From assembly GCF_023555055.1 (NCBI RefSeq), contig NZ_JAMJPL010000007.1:150232-214231 (forward strand): a stretch of 64,000 nt of DNA, given 5' to 3'. The position numbers and the translations under genes were made by a program. This DNA is from Marinobacter sp. ATCH36 (GTDB lineage Bacteria; Pseudomonadota; Gammaproteobacteria; Pseudomonadales; Oleiphilaceae). The notes beneath the pieces were generated by a model. It worked only from the letters and a program-made list of their open reading frames with translations, made no database searches and had not been told where the DNA came from. Below, piece after piece: positions 19,824 to 29,418 of the stretch (positions within the stretch are counted from its first letter, which is position 1; every line of letters starts with the position of its first letter).

Positions 19824-20486
19824 CTATTCCCACTGGTGAATGAAGGCCGCTGCCACGCTTGCGGCCTGACTGATCATCTCGTCATGGGTTTCGGGTTGCC
19901 GGGCAAGCGGCCGGTAATCATGGTCACCACCGTCAAGCCATGAGACACATACATTGTCGGCTGAGCCCAGGCGTTGCGCCTCTACTTCCTGCTTTTTTCC
20001 GAAAGGGTCGCGGGTACCCTGAATAATCTTGACTGGGCGCTGAAGGTCCTGGAAATGAGATGTGCGCCAACGCTCCGGTTTACCCGGGGGATGAAAAGGG
20101 TATCCGAAACAGACGGCACCGCAAATCGCGGACTGAGTACCCATCTGCGCGACCACATGGCTGGCCATTCTGCCGCCCATGGATTTACCACCAATAAAGA
20201 AGCGGCCACCTTCAACGGTTTCAGCCAAACAGGCGGAAATTGCCTCGCGAAAATGGTCCAACAACACTGGCTGCCGGTCCGGGGGCCTTTTACGCCCATC
20301 CTGTCGACGCTTTTTCATGTAAGCAAATTCGAACCGCACTGTTGCAACCCCCTCTTCAGAGAGCGCCGAAGCCAGTTTCTCCATAAAGGCAGAATCTGCT
20401 GGCGCTCCGGCCCCATGTGCCAGCATCAACCTGGGTGCGTGGGGAGCGTTCACCGGTTCAGACTTAAAAAATGTAACAGGATTCAC
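19824..20486 (-). CDS. Alpha/beta hydrolase, KANL3/Tex30-like
   Basis: A 220-residue cytosolic alpha/beta hydrolase. The oxyanion-hole motif MLAHGAGAPADS and the nucleophile elbow GGKSMGGR (serine nucleophile) are visible, followed by an Asp in GTRDPFGK and a His in DGGDHDYRP. These are in the right order for a Ser-Asp-His triad. The combination LAHGAG plus GKSMGGRMAS is characteristic of the KANL3/Tex30 (DUF-type dienelactone-hydrolase-like) group. The substrate is unknown. It is upstream-adjacent to the cco cluster but on the other strand. Confidence 0.85.
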   Translation of the reverse strand: MNPVTFFKSEPVNAPHAPRLMLAHGAGAPADSAFMEKLASALSEEGVATVRFEFAYMKKRRQDGRKRPPDRQPVLLDHFREAISACLAETVEGGRFFIGGKSMGGRMASHVVAQMGTQSAICGAVCFGYPFHPPGKPERWRTSHFQDLQRPVKIIQGTRDPFGKKQEVEAQRLGSADNVCVSWLDGGDHDYRPLARQPETHDEMISQAASVAAAFIHQWE

Positions 20487-20626
20487 TACTTCTCCAGATC
20501 GTGACTATGATTAGCGACAGAGGCGATGATATATCCATAGGTTTCCGGGCTGCTAAGTTGCATTCTGGAATACTTTAATATATTCGCCATGTTACTGATT
20601 TAGACGAATTTGACAGGGCTGTCGAG

Positions 20627-20640
20627 TTGATCTGTGTCAT
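20627..20640. promoter_or_regulatory. ANR/FNR-like box upstream of ccoN
   Basis: TTGATCTGTGTCAT differs from the Pseudomonas ANR consensus TTGAT-N4-GTCAA only at the last base. It sits 70 bases upstream of the ccoN start, a suitable place for oxygen-dependent activation. ANR/FNR control of cbb3 oxidases is well established in pseudomonads and relatives. The ANR gene itself is not in this window. Confidence 0.6.
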
Positions 20641-20709
20641 TGCAAACAGCTAATGCTTTCTCCATACTTGCGCCCGCATCTTTCCCACTCTAAACCCATT
20701 GGTAAGGCT

Positions 20710-22140
20710 ATGAGCACAGTAAATCCAAACCTGACATACAACTACAAGGTGGTAAGGCAGTTTGCCATCATGACAGTGGTATGGGGGATTGTCGGTATGG
20801 CCCTGGGCGTGCTGATTGCAGCACAACTGGTCTGGCCCGCCCTCAACCTTGACCTGCCCTGGACACATTTCGGCCGTTTACGGCCGCTGCATACCAACGC
20901 CGTCATCTTCGGCTTTGGCGGAAGCGCCTTATTCGCAACAGCCTACTACGTGGTGCAGCGCACCTGTCAGGCCCGGCTGTTTTCAGACGCACTTGCGGCA
21001 TTCACCTTCTGGGGCTGGCAGGCCGTCATCGTGGCAGCCGCTATTACCCTGCCAATGGGGTTAACTACGTCCAAGGAATACGCCGAACTCGAGTGGCCCA
21101 TCGACATAGCCATCACCCTGGTGTGGGTTGCCTATGCGCTGGTGTTCTTCGGCACGATCATGAAGCGCAGCACCCCTCACATTTATGTGGCCAACTGGTT
21201 TTATGGGGCGTTCATTATTACCGTTGCCGTACTCCACATCGGTAACAGTATGGCGCTGCCGGCAACGGCGTTCAAATCCTACTCGGCATACGCCGGTGTG
21301 ACTGATGCCATGATTCAATGGTGGTACGGTCACAACGCCGTTGGCTTCTTCCTGACCGCGGGCTTCCTGGGCATGATGTACTATTTTGTGCCTAAACAGG
21401 CCAACCGTCCGGTTTATTCCTACCGCCTGTCAATCGTGCACTTCTGGGCACTGATTGCCACCTATGTATGGGCCGGTGGCCACCACCTGCACTATTCCGC
21501 ACTGCCGGACTGGGCCCAGACTGCGGGCATGGTCATGTCCCTGATTCTGCTTGCACCTTCCTGGGGCGGCATGATCAACGGCATGATGACTCTGTCGGGA
21601 GCTTGGCACAAACTGCGTACTGACCCGATTCTGCGCTTCCTGGTCGTATCCCTGTCGTTCTACGGCATGTCTACCTTCGAAGGGCCGATGATGTCCATCA
21701 AGACAGTGAACGCACTGTCACACAATACTGACTGGACCATTGGTCATGTTCACTCCGGTGCCCTTGGCTGGGTTGCCATGATCAGTATCGGTGCGGTCTA
21801 TCACCTGATTCCCAAGCTTTGGGGCCTGCAGGCCATGTACAGCACCGCCATGATCAATGTGCACTTTTGGCTGGCAACGGTTGGTACCGTCCTTTATATC
21901 GTCGCAATGTGGGTGAACGGCATCATGCAGGGCCTGATGTGGCGCGCTGTCAACGAGGACGGCACCCTGACCTACAGCTTTGTTGAATCACTCGAAGCGT
22001 CCTACCCAGGCTATTTTGTGCGGTTCCTTGGCGGCGTGATTTTCCTGACCGGTATGCTGATCATGGCATACAACGTTTACATGACCGTGCGTCAGAAAGA
22101 AGCCGTTGCTCAAGACAACACAGCAGCGCAAGCGGCGTAA
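20710..22140 (+). CDS. ccoN: cbb3-type cytochrome c oxidase subunit I (CcoN)
   Basis: A 476-residue haem-copper oxidase catalytic subunit with about 12 membrane helices. It binds the low-spin b haem, the high-spin b3 haem and CuB. The histidine-rich [13 protein letters not shown] segment and a [11 protein letters not shown] segment carry metal ligands. Electrons come from CcoO/CcoP and protons are pumped while oxygen is reduced with high affinity. I used the ATG at 20710 (MSTVNPNL) preceded by GGTAAGG rather than the earlier ATG at 20653. It opens the ccoNOQP operon behind an ANR-like box. Confidence 0.95.
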   Translation: MSTVNPNLTYNYKVVRQFAIMTVVWGIVGMALGVLIAAQLVWPALNLDLPWTHFGRLRPLHTNAVIFGFGGSALFATAYYVVQRTCQARLFSDALAAFTFWGWQAVIVAAAITLPMGLTTSKEYAELEWPIDIAITLVWVAYALVFFGTIMKRSTPHIYVANWFYGAFIITVAVLHIGNSMALPATAFKSYSAYAGVTDAMIQWWYGHNAVGFFLTAGFLGMMYYFVPKQANRPVYSYRLSIVHFWALIATYVWAGGHHLHYSALPDWAQTAGMVMSLILLAPSWGGMINGMMTLSGAWHKLRTDPILRFLVVSLSFYGMSTFEGPMMSIKTVNALSHNTDWTIGHVHSGALGWVAMISIGAVYHLIPKLWGLQAMYSTAMINVHFWLATVGTVLYIVAMWVNGIMQGLMWRAVNEDGTLTYSFVESLEASYPGYFVRFLGGVIFLTGMLIMAYNVYMTVRQKEAVAQDNTAAQAA

Positions 22141-22155
22141 CGGGAGACATTACTG

Positions 22156-22764
22156 ATGAAACACGAAATTATTGAAAAGAACATCGGGATCATGATCGTA
22201 CTGATCATCCTGACCATCAGTGGCGGCTTTCTTGCTGAGGTGGTACCGCTGTTCTTCCAGAAAAGCGTCAATGAACCGATAGAGGGTCTCGAGCCGCTTT
22301 CCGCCCTTGAGCTGGAAGGCCGGGATATATACGTGCGTGAGGGATGCCATGTCTGCCATACCCAGCAGATCCGTCCATTCCGCGCCGAGACCGAGCGCTA
22401 CGGCCACTACTCCGTTGCAGGCGAGTTTGTTTACGACCGACCATTCCTTTGGGGCTCCAAGCGCACCGGTCCTGATCTTGCCCGCGTTGGTGGTCGCTAT
22501 TCCGACGCCTGGCAGCGACAGCACCTCTACGATCCGCGCAGCGTGGTACCGGAATCCAACATGCCAGCCTTCCCCTGGCTGTTTACGGACCGTATCGACC
22601 ACACGGACACCGAAGCCAAAATGAAGACACTGCAGACGCTAGGCGTTCCCTATACCGATGAGCAGATTGCAGAGGCTTCCGGCGAGGTGCGGGACAAATT
22701 TGAAATCGAAGCTCTGGTCGCGTACCTGCAACAGCTTGGTACCGTGATTTCAGAGAAACGGTGA
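22156..22764 (+). CDS. ccoO: cbb3-type cytochrome c oxidase subunit II (CcoO)
   Basis: A 202-residue membrane-anchored mono-haem c protein. It has one N-terminal helix (about 10-30) and the haem-binding motif CHVCH at residues 64-68. A methionine ligand probably lies in SNMPAFPW. It relays electrons from CcoP to CcoN. It starts 15 bases after ccoN and ends just before ccoQ. Length and motifs match the family. Confidence 0.96.
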   Translation: MKHEIIEKNIGIMIVLIILTISGGFLAEVVPLFFQKSVNEPIEGLEPLSALELEGRDIYVREGCHVCHTQQIRPFRAETERYGHYSVAGEFVYDRPFLWGSKRTGPDLARVGGRYSDAWQRQHLYDPRSVVPESNMPAFPWLFTDRIDHTDTEAKMKTLQTLGVPYTDEQIAEASGEVRDKFEIEALVAYLQQLGTVISEKR

Positions 22765-22769
22765 TCCTC

Positions 22770-22955
22770 ATGGATTTAAACGACTTACGCGGCGTTCAAA
22801 CACTGATCATCATGGCCATGTTCTTCGGCATCATCTGGTGGGCCTACAGTTCCCACCGCAAGAAAGCCAACGAAGAAGCAGCCCACCTGCCCTTCGACGA
22901 TGATGAAGTGGAAAAGCGTACTCTTGAACAGGAAAAAACGGAGAAAAAACGATGA
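22770..22955 (+). CDS. ccoQ: cbb3 oxidase small subunit CcoQ
   Basis: A 61-residue single-helix protein starting MDLNDLRGVQTL with a helix VQTLIIMAMFFGIIWWAYSS, followed by a charged tail rich in Lys and Glu. CcoQ stabilises the assembled oxidase. The family start motif favours the ATG at 22770; an in-frame GTG at 22761, overlapping the ccoO stop, is an alternative. Its end overlaps ccoP by 4 bases. Confidence 0.9.
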   Translation: MDLNDLRGVQTLIIMAMFFGIIWWAYSSHRKKANEEAAHLPFDDDEVEKRTLEQEKTEKKR

Positions 22956-23842
22956 GTACCTTCTGGAGCATCTGGATCAGCGTGATCGTGCTCGGTACTG
23001 TGTTTGGATGTTGGTGGCTGCTATACGCCACCCGCAAGAACCAGACGTCTGATACTGAAACCGACAGGACCATGGGCCATTCCTTTGATGGCATTGAGGA
23101 ATACGACAACCCACTGCCAAAGTGGTGGTTCTACCTGTTTCTTGCTACCTGTATTTTTGCCCTCGGCTATCTTGCGCTCTACCCCGGACTTGGCAACTTC
23201 AAGGGCCTTCTGGGTTGGTCTTCCACCGGCCAATGGGAAACCGAGATGCAACAAGCAGATGCAAAATACGGTGAGCTCTACGCCAAGTTCGGCGACACAC
23301 CGGTACCCGAGCTGGCAGGCATTGATGACGCCATGAAGATGGGGCAGCGGCTTTTTGCCAACAACTGCGCTACTTGTCATGGCTCGGCTGGCCGGGGCTC
23401 CCTGGGCTTTCCCAACCTGACCGACGATGACTGGCTTTACGGGGGAGACCCTGACTCGATCCTGACCACCCTCCACGAGGGACGTAATGGCAACATGCCG
23501 GCCATGGGCACCATGCCGAACATGACCAACACGCAGGTCGACCAGGTTGTCAACTTCGTGCTTAGCTACAGTGGTCGGGAGCGAGACGCAGAAGCCGCAA
23601 AAAAAGGGGAAGAGGTATATGCACAGGCCTGCGTGGCCTGCCACGGCCCTGATGGCACCGGCAATCAGGCTCTTGGTGCTCCGAACCTGACTGACAACAC
23701 CTGGCTTTACGGTTCCACCTATGACTGGATCAGGGAAACCGTTGTTAACGGCCGCCAGAACAACATGCCCGCCCAGGGCGGCAGGCTTTCTGACGACCAG
23801 ATCCAGATTCTGGCCGGTTACGTCTACAGCCTGTCCAACTGA
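22952..23842 (+). CDS. ccoP: cbb3-type cytochrome c oxidase diheme subunit III (CcoP)
   Basis: A 296-residue protein with an N-terminal membrane helix, the conserved DGIEEYDNPLPKWW segment and a second helix. Two cytochrome c domains carry CATCH (residues 139-143) and CVACH (residues 227-231). Methionine ligands probably lie in the GNMPAMG and NNMPAQGG loops. It receives electrons from soluble cytochrome c or c4 and passes them to CcoO. It overlaps ccoQ, showing a tight ccoNOQP operon. Confidence 0.96.
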   Translation: MSTFWSIWISVIVLGTVFGCWWLLYATRKNQTSDTETDRTMGHSFDGIEEYDNPLPKWWFYLFLATCIFALGYLALYPGLGNFKGLLGWSSTGQWETEMQQADAKYGELYAKFGDTPVPELAGIDDAMKMGQRLFANNCATCHGSAGRGSLGFPNLTDDDWLYGGDPDSILTTLHEGRNGNMPAMGTMPNMTNTQVDQVVNFVLSYSGRERDAEAAKKGEEVYAQACVACHGPDGTGNQALGAPNLTDNTWLYGSTYDWIRETVVNGRQNNMPAQGGRLSDDQIQILAGYVYSLSN

Positions 23843-23972
23843 GTATCCGTCCGGGGCCGTTGTCCCGGTCTGGTCTGCTCAACCCTGTGTCTGCCCCGCG
23901 GGCACAGGCTTGAGAAGATCCTCCGCCCCGCACGACCCTCGTGAGAGGCGCCACATCATCGGGAGGTTAACG

Positions 23973-25406
23973 ATGAGCAGTGAGATACCGGTCAAACAGG
24001 TTGACCCATCCTCTGACGCCTCCGATAACAAAAACAAAAATACCGGAACTGTCGAGCTTTACGCCAGCCGCAAGAAAATCTATGTAAAAGAGGTCAAGGG
24101 CTTCTTTCAGCGCATTCGTAACGTCAGCCTGACGGCGCTGATGGGCATGTATTTTCTGATTGTCTGGATTACCGTGGATGGCGAACCACTCATTCACTTC
24201 GACCTCCCAGCGCGTGAATTCCACCTGTTCGGCACCACCTTCTTCCCCCAGGATTTCATCCTGTTGTCGGGCATGCTCATTATCTGCGCCTTCGGCCTGT
24301 TCTTTATAACAACACTGTTTGGCCGTGTCTGGTGTGGGTACACCTGCCCACAAACAGTCTGGACCTTCATCTTCATGTGGGTAGAGGAACGCATCGAAGG
24401 CGGCCGCAACAAGCGCATCAAGCTCGACAAAGCGCCCCGTTCGGCAGAGAAAATCGCCAAGAAATCGGCGAAACACTCGGCGTGGTTGCTTATTGCCCTT
24501 GCCACTGGCCTCACGTTTGTCGGCTATTTCTACCCCATTCGCGAGTTGATCACTGACCTGTTTACCCTACAGGCCAATGGCTGGGCCTACTTCTGGGTAG
24601 CCTTTTTCACCGTGGCAACCTATCTGAATGCAGGCTGGATGCGGGAGCAGGTATGCCTTTACATGTGCCCCTATGCACGTTTCCAGTCCGTGATGTTTGA
24701 CCCTAACACCCGGGTGGTCTCCTATGACCCCAATCGGGGAGAGCCCCGGGGCAGCCGAAAAAAAGGTGTGGATCCGGCAGAGATTGGCCTGGGAGACTGC
24801 ATTGATTGTGGACAGTGTGTCCATGTCTGCCCCACGGGCATCGACATCCGTGATGGCCTGCAATATGAGTGTATTGGCTGCGCCCTGTGCATCGATGCCT
24901 GTGACGAGGTCATGGACAAGATGAACTATCCGCGAGGCCTGATTCGTTACACCACGGAAAACGAGCTCGAGGGGAGAACTTCCAAACTTCTTCGTCCGCG
25001 CACCTTCGGCTATGGGTTTGTATTACTGCTCATGATGGCCGCGATTACGTTTACGATTGCCACCAGGATACCGGCACAGCTGGATGTTCTCAGGGATCGC
25101 GGTGCCCTCTTCAGCTTCAACGGTGAGGGTCGGGTCGAGAACACCTATACACTGAAGATTGCCAACATGTCGGAAGTTCCACAAACGTTTGGCATTTCGG
25201 TCTCCGGCATGGAAGGTATCCGGATACTGACCCAGGACACGGTCACAGTGGCAAGCAGCGAGAACCTTTCTTTGCCAACGGTGGTAGATGTAGCACCGGA
25301 GGTCATCTCGGAAAGCAACAATGACATTATGTTCAGGCTTGAATCACAATCCGGTGAAAGCCTGATTCTTGAAACTGAGAGCCGGTTTGTCGGTCCTAAT
25401 CGCTGA
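23973..25406 (+). CDS. ccoG: Cytochrome oxidase accessory protein CcoG/FixG (RdxA-type ferredoxin)
   Basis: A 477-residue membrane iron-sulfur protein. Several membrane helices are followed by two clustered [4Fe-4S] motifs, CIDCGQCVHVCP (about residues 276-287) and CIGCALCIDAC, then an Ig-like FixG C-terminal domain. A CxxxCP-type motif in the membrane part is visible as CGYTCPQT. CcoG reduces Cu(II) during CuB assembly. I set the start at the ATG at 23973, which follows a GGGAGG site; the frame is open 84 codons further upstream, but that part is not family-like. It is 130 bases after ccoP. Confidence 0.94.
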   Translation: MSSEIPVKQVDPSSDASDNKNKNTGTVELYASRKKIYVKEVKGFFQRIRNVSLTALMGMYFLIVWITVDGEPLIHFDLPAREFHLFGTTFFPQDFILLSGMLIICAFGLFFITTLFGRVWCGYTCPQTVWTFIFMWVEERIEGGRNKRIKLDKAPRSAEKIAKKSAKHSAWLLIALATGLTFVGYFYPIRELITDLFTLQANGWAYFWVAFFTVATYLNAGWMREQVCLYMCPYARFQSVMFDPNTRVVSYDPNRGEPRGSRKKGVDPAEIGLGDCIDCGQCVHVCPTGIDIRDGLQYECIGCALCIDACDEVMDKMNYPRGLIRYTTENELEGRTSKLLRPRTFGYGFVLLLMMAAITFTIATRIPAQLDVLRDRGALFSFNGEGRVENTYTLKIANMSEVPQTFGISVSGMEGIRILTQDTVTVASSENLSLPTVVDVAPEVISESNNDIMFRLESQSGESLILETESRFVGPNR

Positions 25407-25448
25407 CCCCGGAGCCGACATCCGGGAATAGCACTGAGAGATATACTT

Positions 25449-25964
25449 ATGACTGAGAATACATCCGCAGGCCCCTGGTACCGCCAGCCCTGGCTCCTGT
25501 TTTTGCTGATTTTCCCCGGCGCTGCCATTGTCTGGTGCACCATTGCTATTACGGTGGCACTCAACACAGACAATTCCATGGTTACTGATGATTATTCCAA
25601 AGAAGGCCGGGGCATCAATATGGAGATTGCGCGGGACCAGACCGCAAAAGAACTGGGTCTCACAGCAAAAATGGCCTTTGAGGAACGGACTATAAACCTG
25701 TCTGTTGATACTACTGAGGGACAGGCTGACTACCCTTACCTGATTCTCAACCTGTTCCACCCAACACTCTCCGACCGTGACCGCACTATCCAGTTCCGGG
25801 CTGTGGGCGAGGGCCAGTATATGGCGAATCTGAACCAGCCTATCGAGGGGCGCTGGTATTTTGATCTTCGCGGGCCTGATAACGATTGGCGGCTGAAAGG
25901 CGAGTCCAGCCTGCCATCGGATCGCCCACTGACCCTTGGTGCGGGTGCTGAAGACCGCGGGTGA
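25449..25964 (+). CDS. ccoH: FixH family protein (CcoH)
   Basis: A 171-residue protein with one N-terminal membrane helix (about residues 15-40, with WLLFLLIFPGAAIVW). A periplasmic beta-rich domain follows, of the FixH type, around MVTDDYSKEGRGIN and GRWYFDLRGPDNDWRL. FixH/CcoH is needed for cbb3 assembly and sits beside the copper ATPase. Its stop overlaps the start of ccoI by 4 bases, so the two are translationally coupled. Confidence 0.9.
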   Translation: MTENTSAGPWYRQPWLLFLLIFPGAAIVWCTIAITVALNTDNSMVTDDYSKEGRGINMEIARDQTAKELGLTAKMAFEERTINLSVDTTEGQADYPYLILNLFHPTLSDRDRTIQFRAVGEGQYMANLNQPIEGRWYFDLRGPDNDWRLKGESSLPSDRPLTLGAGAEDRG

Positions 25965-28408
25965 CTCCCTTGGATTGCTACCACTGCGGAGAGCCTGCAC
26001 CTGGCAAGCCCACTATCACGCTTGAGCTGGAAGGCGAATTACGCCATTTTTGCTGCCGTGGCTGCAAAGCTGTTTGCGAGACCATCAGGGCGGAAGGTCT
26101 CGACGGCTTTTATCAGTTCCGCACGGAACCGGCTGTTACCCCGAAAGAGCTGACTGGTTCTGAGCTAAACCGGATACGGGAGCTGGACCACCCACTGGTG
26201 CAGAAGTCTTTCGTATCTCCGGTTAAAGCCGGCCAAGAAGGCACTCTGCTGATCAGAGACATCACCTGCGCCGCCTGCATATGGTTGCTGGAAAACCATA
26301 TGGCCAAACAGCCAGGGGTGATTTCCTTCTCTGTCAATCACAGCACCCAGCGGGCTCGCCTGGTGTGGAACCCGGAAGAGGCCAGACTGAGTGAGCTGCT
26401 GATTGCTATTCACGAATTGGGTTACCGCGCCCGGCCCTACCAGGCCGATGAGGCTGAACAGGCACTGAAAGCCGAACACCGGTCTGCGTTGATTCGCCTG
26501 GCGGTTGCCGGCATCGGTTCGTTCCAGACGATGATGCTGGCATTTCCCTTGTACTTTGAACTGGTCAGCGAGCTATCTCCGGAATTTGTCAGTTTTTTCC
26601 GCTGGTTCAGTCTTCTTGTTGCTACCCCGGTGGTGTTTTACAGCGCCCGCCCCTTCTTCACCAATGCATTACGAGACATCCGCAGCAGACACCTGACCAT
26701 GGATGTACCGGTAGCGACCGCTATCGGTCTGGCTTATGTCGCCAGCATCTGGGTTACCGTGTTCGGCGGCGAGGAAGTATATTTCGAGTCTGTGTGCATG
26801 TTCACCTTCTTCCTGCAGCTTGGACGCTACATCGAGATGCAGGCGCGTTACCGGGCCGGACTGACCGGTAACGCCCTTGCCGGGTTCCAGCCCATGGTGG
26901 CCAGCCGCATCAGAGATAATGACAGCGAGATCGTGGCAAGTCATGAGCTGACCATGGGTGACGTCATCAGGGTCAGGCCCGGTGAAACCCTGCCCGCCGA
27001 CGGAGTGATTATAAGCGGACATTCCACCCTCAACGAAGCCGCCCTGACCGGAGAATACCTACCGGAAACCCGAAATCCTGGCGATGAAGTGCATGCGGGT
27101 AGTATCAATGGCGAAAACCCATTGGAAGTAAAAGTTTCCCGCGCCGGAGCGCAGACACGGCTTTCGGGAATTCTTCGTATCCTCGATCGGGTTCAGGCAG
27201 AGAAACCGCCGGTGGCGTTAATGGCTGACCGTATCGCCGGTGTCTTCGTCAGCCGCGTTCTGGTTCTGACACCCATCATCTGGATTGGCTGGTGGCTGGC
27301 AGGCGCAGACAATGCCTTCGACATCACGTTGTCAGTACTGGTGGTAACCTGCCCCTGTGCCCTTTCCCTGGCTACTCCCACCGCCATTACCTCGGCAACC
27401 ATGCGGCTGCGAAAGCTGGGGCTACTGCCCACCCGCGGGCATACACTTGAGTCACTTAACTCAATCGATACCGTGGTTTTCGACAAGACAGGCACGCTGA
27501 CTCGGGGAGAACTCAGCCTGGTGAACACCCGTGTGTTCGGGACCGCCGGTCCTGAGCAATGCCTTGAAATGGCGGCAAGCCTGGAAAAACATTCGGAACA
27601 CCCGATTGCCAGAGTATTCCACGATCTCCGGGGCAGCCCGGCTCATAACGTACAGAACAATCTTGGTGGCGGACTGTCAGGCGAATTCGAAGGACGCACT
27701 CTTTATATCGGACACAGGGACTTCGTCCAGGCTAATGTTGGCCATGCACCTCCAGCGAGTGATGTTCAGCAGGGCATGGAAGTCTGGCTGGCTGACAAAA
27801 CCCAATGGCTGGCCTGTTTCATCCTCGATGATGAGCCCAGACCCGAGGCAAAAGAGGCAGTGCAAACTTTGCAACGGGCAGGTCTGCGAACCGTTCTGCT
27901 TAGCGGTGACCGCTCCGGCCACGTGGAAAAAATTGCCCAACTGCTGGGCATCGATGAGGCCATTGGCCAGGCATCACCTGAAGATAAGCTTCAGGTCCTG
28001 GAAACATTAAGGGAACAGGGCCGTCATATTATGATGGTTGGCGACGGCCTTAATGATTTACCCTCGATGGCAGGTGCCGGTGTTTCAGTGGCCATGGGGA
28101 GCGCCGCCGACCTGACACAGCTGAAGGCTGATGCTGTGCTGCTTGGCGGTCAACTGACCCAGTTAGCCGAGGCTCTCAGAACCGCCCGGCAAACCCGTCG
28201 CATCATACGCCAGAATATGGCGTGGGCGCTTGGCTACAATCTGTGTGCGCTGCCTTTGGCCGCTGCCGGCCTGGTGCCACCCTGGCTGGCTGCGATCGGC
28301 ATGTCCATCAGTTCGCTGGTTGTCGTACTCAATGCCATGAGGCTTGGGCGGGAACCGCGGACACCGGAGCCACTCCCGACGATGGTTGGCGCCGAGGCAA
28401 CGCCCTGA
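25961..28408 (+). CDS. ccoI: Copper-transporting P-type ATPase CcoI/FixI
   Basis: An 815-residue P1B-type ATPase with a GTG start. The N-terminal metal-binding part is Cys-rich (CYHCGEP, HFCCRGC) and includes a CAAC-type motif in ITCAACIWLLE. The membrane metal site is CPC (Cys464-Pro-Cys466), and the phosphorylated aspartate is Asp508 in DKTGTLTRGE. The SEHPIA and GDGLNDLPSM motifs are present. It exports Cu(I) for assembly of the oxidase CuB centre. It overlaps fixH by 4 bases and is followed 42 bases later by ccoS. Confidence 0.95.
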   Translation: MTPLDCYHCGEPAPGKPTITLELEGELRHFCCRGCKAVCETIRAEGLDGFYQFRTEPAVTPKELTGSELNRIRELDHPLVQKSFVSPVKAGQEGTLLIRDITCAACIWLLENHMAKQPGVISFSVNHSTQRARLVWNPEEARLSELLIAIHELGYRARPYQADEAEQALKAEHRSALIRLAVAGIGSFQTMMLAFPLYFELVSELSPEFVSFFRWFSLLVATPVVFYSARPFFTNALRDIRSRHLTMDVPVATAIGLAYVASIWVTVFGGEEVYFESVCMFTFFLQLGRYIEMQARYRAGLTGNALAGFQPMVASRIRDNDSEIVASHELTMGDVIRVRPGETLPADGVIISGHSTLNEAALTGEYLPETRNPGDEVHAGSINGENPLEVKVSRAGAQTRLSGILRILDRVQAEKPPVALMADRIAGVFVSRVLVLTPIIWIGWWLAGADNAFDITLSVLVVTCPCALSLATPTAITSATMRLRKLGLLPTRGHTLESLNSIDTVVFDKTGTLTRGELSLVNTRVFGTAGPEQCLEMAASLEKHSEHPIARVFHDLRGSPAHNVQNNLGGGLSGEFEGRTLYIGHRDFVQANVGHAPPASDVQQGMEVWLADKTQWLACFILDDEPRPEAKEAVQTLQRAGLRTVLLSGDRSGHVEKIAQLLGIDEAIGQASPEDKLQVLETLREQGRHIMMVGDGLNDLPSMAGAGVSVAMGSAADLTQLKADAVLLGGQLTQLAEALRTARQTRRIIRQNMAWALGYNLCALPLAAAGLVPPWLAAIGMSISSLVVVLNAMRLGREPRTPEPLPTMVGAEATP

Positions 28409-28450
28409 TACCGTGAATTTTGATTGACCTATTCGACTTGAGGTAGCGCC

Positions 28451-28705
28451 GTGAAAATTGTAATGATTCTTGTTCCGGTCATGCTGGTCCTCGTAGCGCT
28501 GGGTATTGTGCTGTTTTCCTGGGCTGTGAAGAACGGCCAGTACGACGACCTGGATGGGCCAGCTCACCGCATTCTCTATGACGATGACAAGGACAGAATT
28601 CCGGACGATGCAAAGCAGCCCGATCAACACGCTGCCACTGGCAATACCCCGGCCTCGGCAGACGAAGGAAACGATGACGGCCTGAGCGAAGAACAGAAAT
28701 CCTGA
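28451..28705 (+). CDS. ccoS: cbb3 oxidase maturation protein CcoS
   Basis: An 84-residue protein with one N-terminal membrane helix (VMILVPVMLVLVALGIVLFS) and then WAVKNGQYDDLDGPAHRILYDDD, the hallmark of CcoS. The C-terminal tail is longer and more acidic than the minimal CcoS. CcoS is needed for insertion of haem and copper into CcoN. Its stop overlaps the start of the next gene by a single base (TGATG). Confidence 0.93.
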   Translation: MKIVMILVPVMLVLVALGIVLFSWAVKNGQYDDLDGPAHRILYDDDKDRIPDDAKQPDQHAATGNTPASADEGNDDGLSEEQKS

Positions 28706-29403
28706 TGGGCGAAGAACTTTACCTGAGTTACTCCAGCGCCTTTCTGATCGGATTGCTGGGCAGCACCCACTGCCTCAGTATGTGCGGCGGTATCAGTGCT
28801 TCCCTGTCCATGGCTTTGCCCGTTGGCCGCGGCTTCCGTTTCAGACAGACAGCCATGCTGTTCGCCTTCAATGGCGGCCGCATTGGCAGCTATACCCTCA
28901 TTGCCGCGGTGATCGCCTTGCTCAGTACCAGTGCAGCGGGTTACTGGACCCAACTGGGCCCTGTACTGCGAACACTGGCGGGAGTACTGCTGATTCTGAT
29001 GGGGCTTTCCATGGCGCAGTGGTGGCAGGGAATTCGCCATGTGGAGCGTATCGGCGCCCCAATCTGGAAACGCCTCTCACCACTCACAAAACACTTGCTA
29101 CCGGTACACCATGTCGGGCAGGCACTGGCGTTAGGTGCGCTATGGGGCTGGTTACCCTGTGGTCTGGTTTACAGCACGCTGGGGTGGGCAGCCTTGCAGC
29201 CAACCGTGGGCAGCGCTGCCGCAACCATGTTGTTCTTTGGCCTGGGCACACTGCCTTCCATGCTGGCAACCGGTTACGCCGCTACCTGGATTCGCAAACT
29301 TCGGGAGCAAAAACATTTCCGGCAACTCGCCGGGCTGTTGCTGATCGGCTTTGGAGTCTGGACCCTGCCTGTTACTGCGATGATGCATTCAGGCCACGGC
29401 TAG
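28705..29403 (+). CDS. Sulfite exporter TauE/SafE-family membrane protein (cbb3-associated copper protein)
   Basis: A 232-residue protein with six predicted membrane helices. The N-terminal GSTHCLSMCGG motif (Thr-His-Cys...Met-Cys) is a likely copper site shared with cytochrome-oxidase-linked members of this family. The later WGWLPCGLVYS segment carries another conserved Pro-Cys. It closes the cco cluster with a one-base overlap to ccoS, which points to a role in copper delivery for cbb3 rather than sulfite export. No direct substrate evidence is visible. Confidence 0.88.
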   Translation: MGEELYLSYSSAFLIGLLGSTHCLSMCGGISASLSMALPVGRGFRFRQTAMLFAFNGGRIGSYTLIAAVIALLSTSAAGYWTQLGPVLRTLAGVLLILMGLSMAQWWQGIRHVERIGAPIWKRLSPLTKHLLPVHHVGQALALGALWGWLPCGLVYSTLGWAALQPTVGSAAATMLFFGLGTLPSMLATGYAATWIRKLREQKHFRQLAGLLLIGFGVWTLPVTAMMHSGHG

Positions 29404-29418
29404 TGTCTCCGGGTCGCC

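Noticed and set aside
20612..20623. GACAG-GG-CTGTC palindrome just before the ANR-like box
   Set aside because: It is short and can occur by chance. No matching regulator or second copy was noticed.
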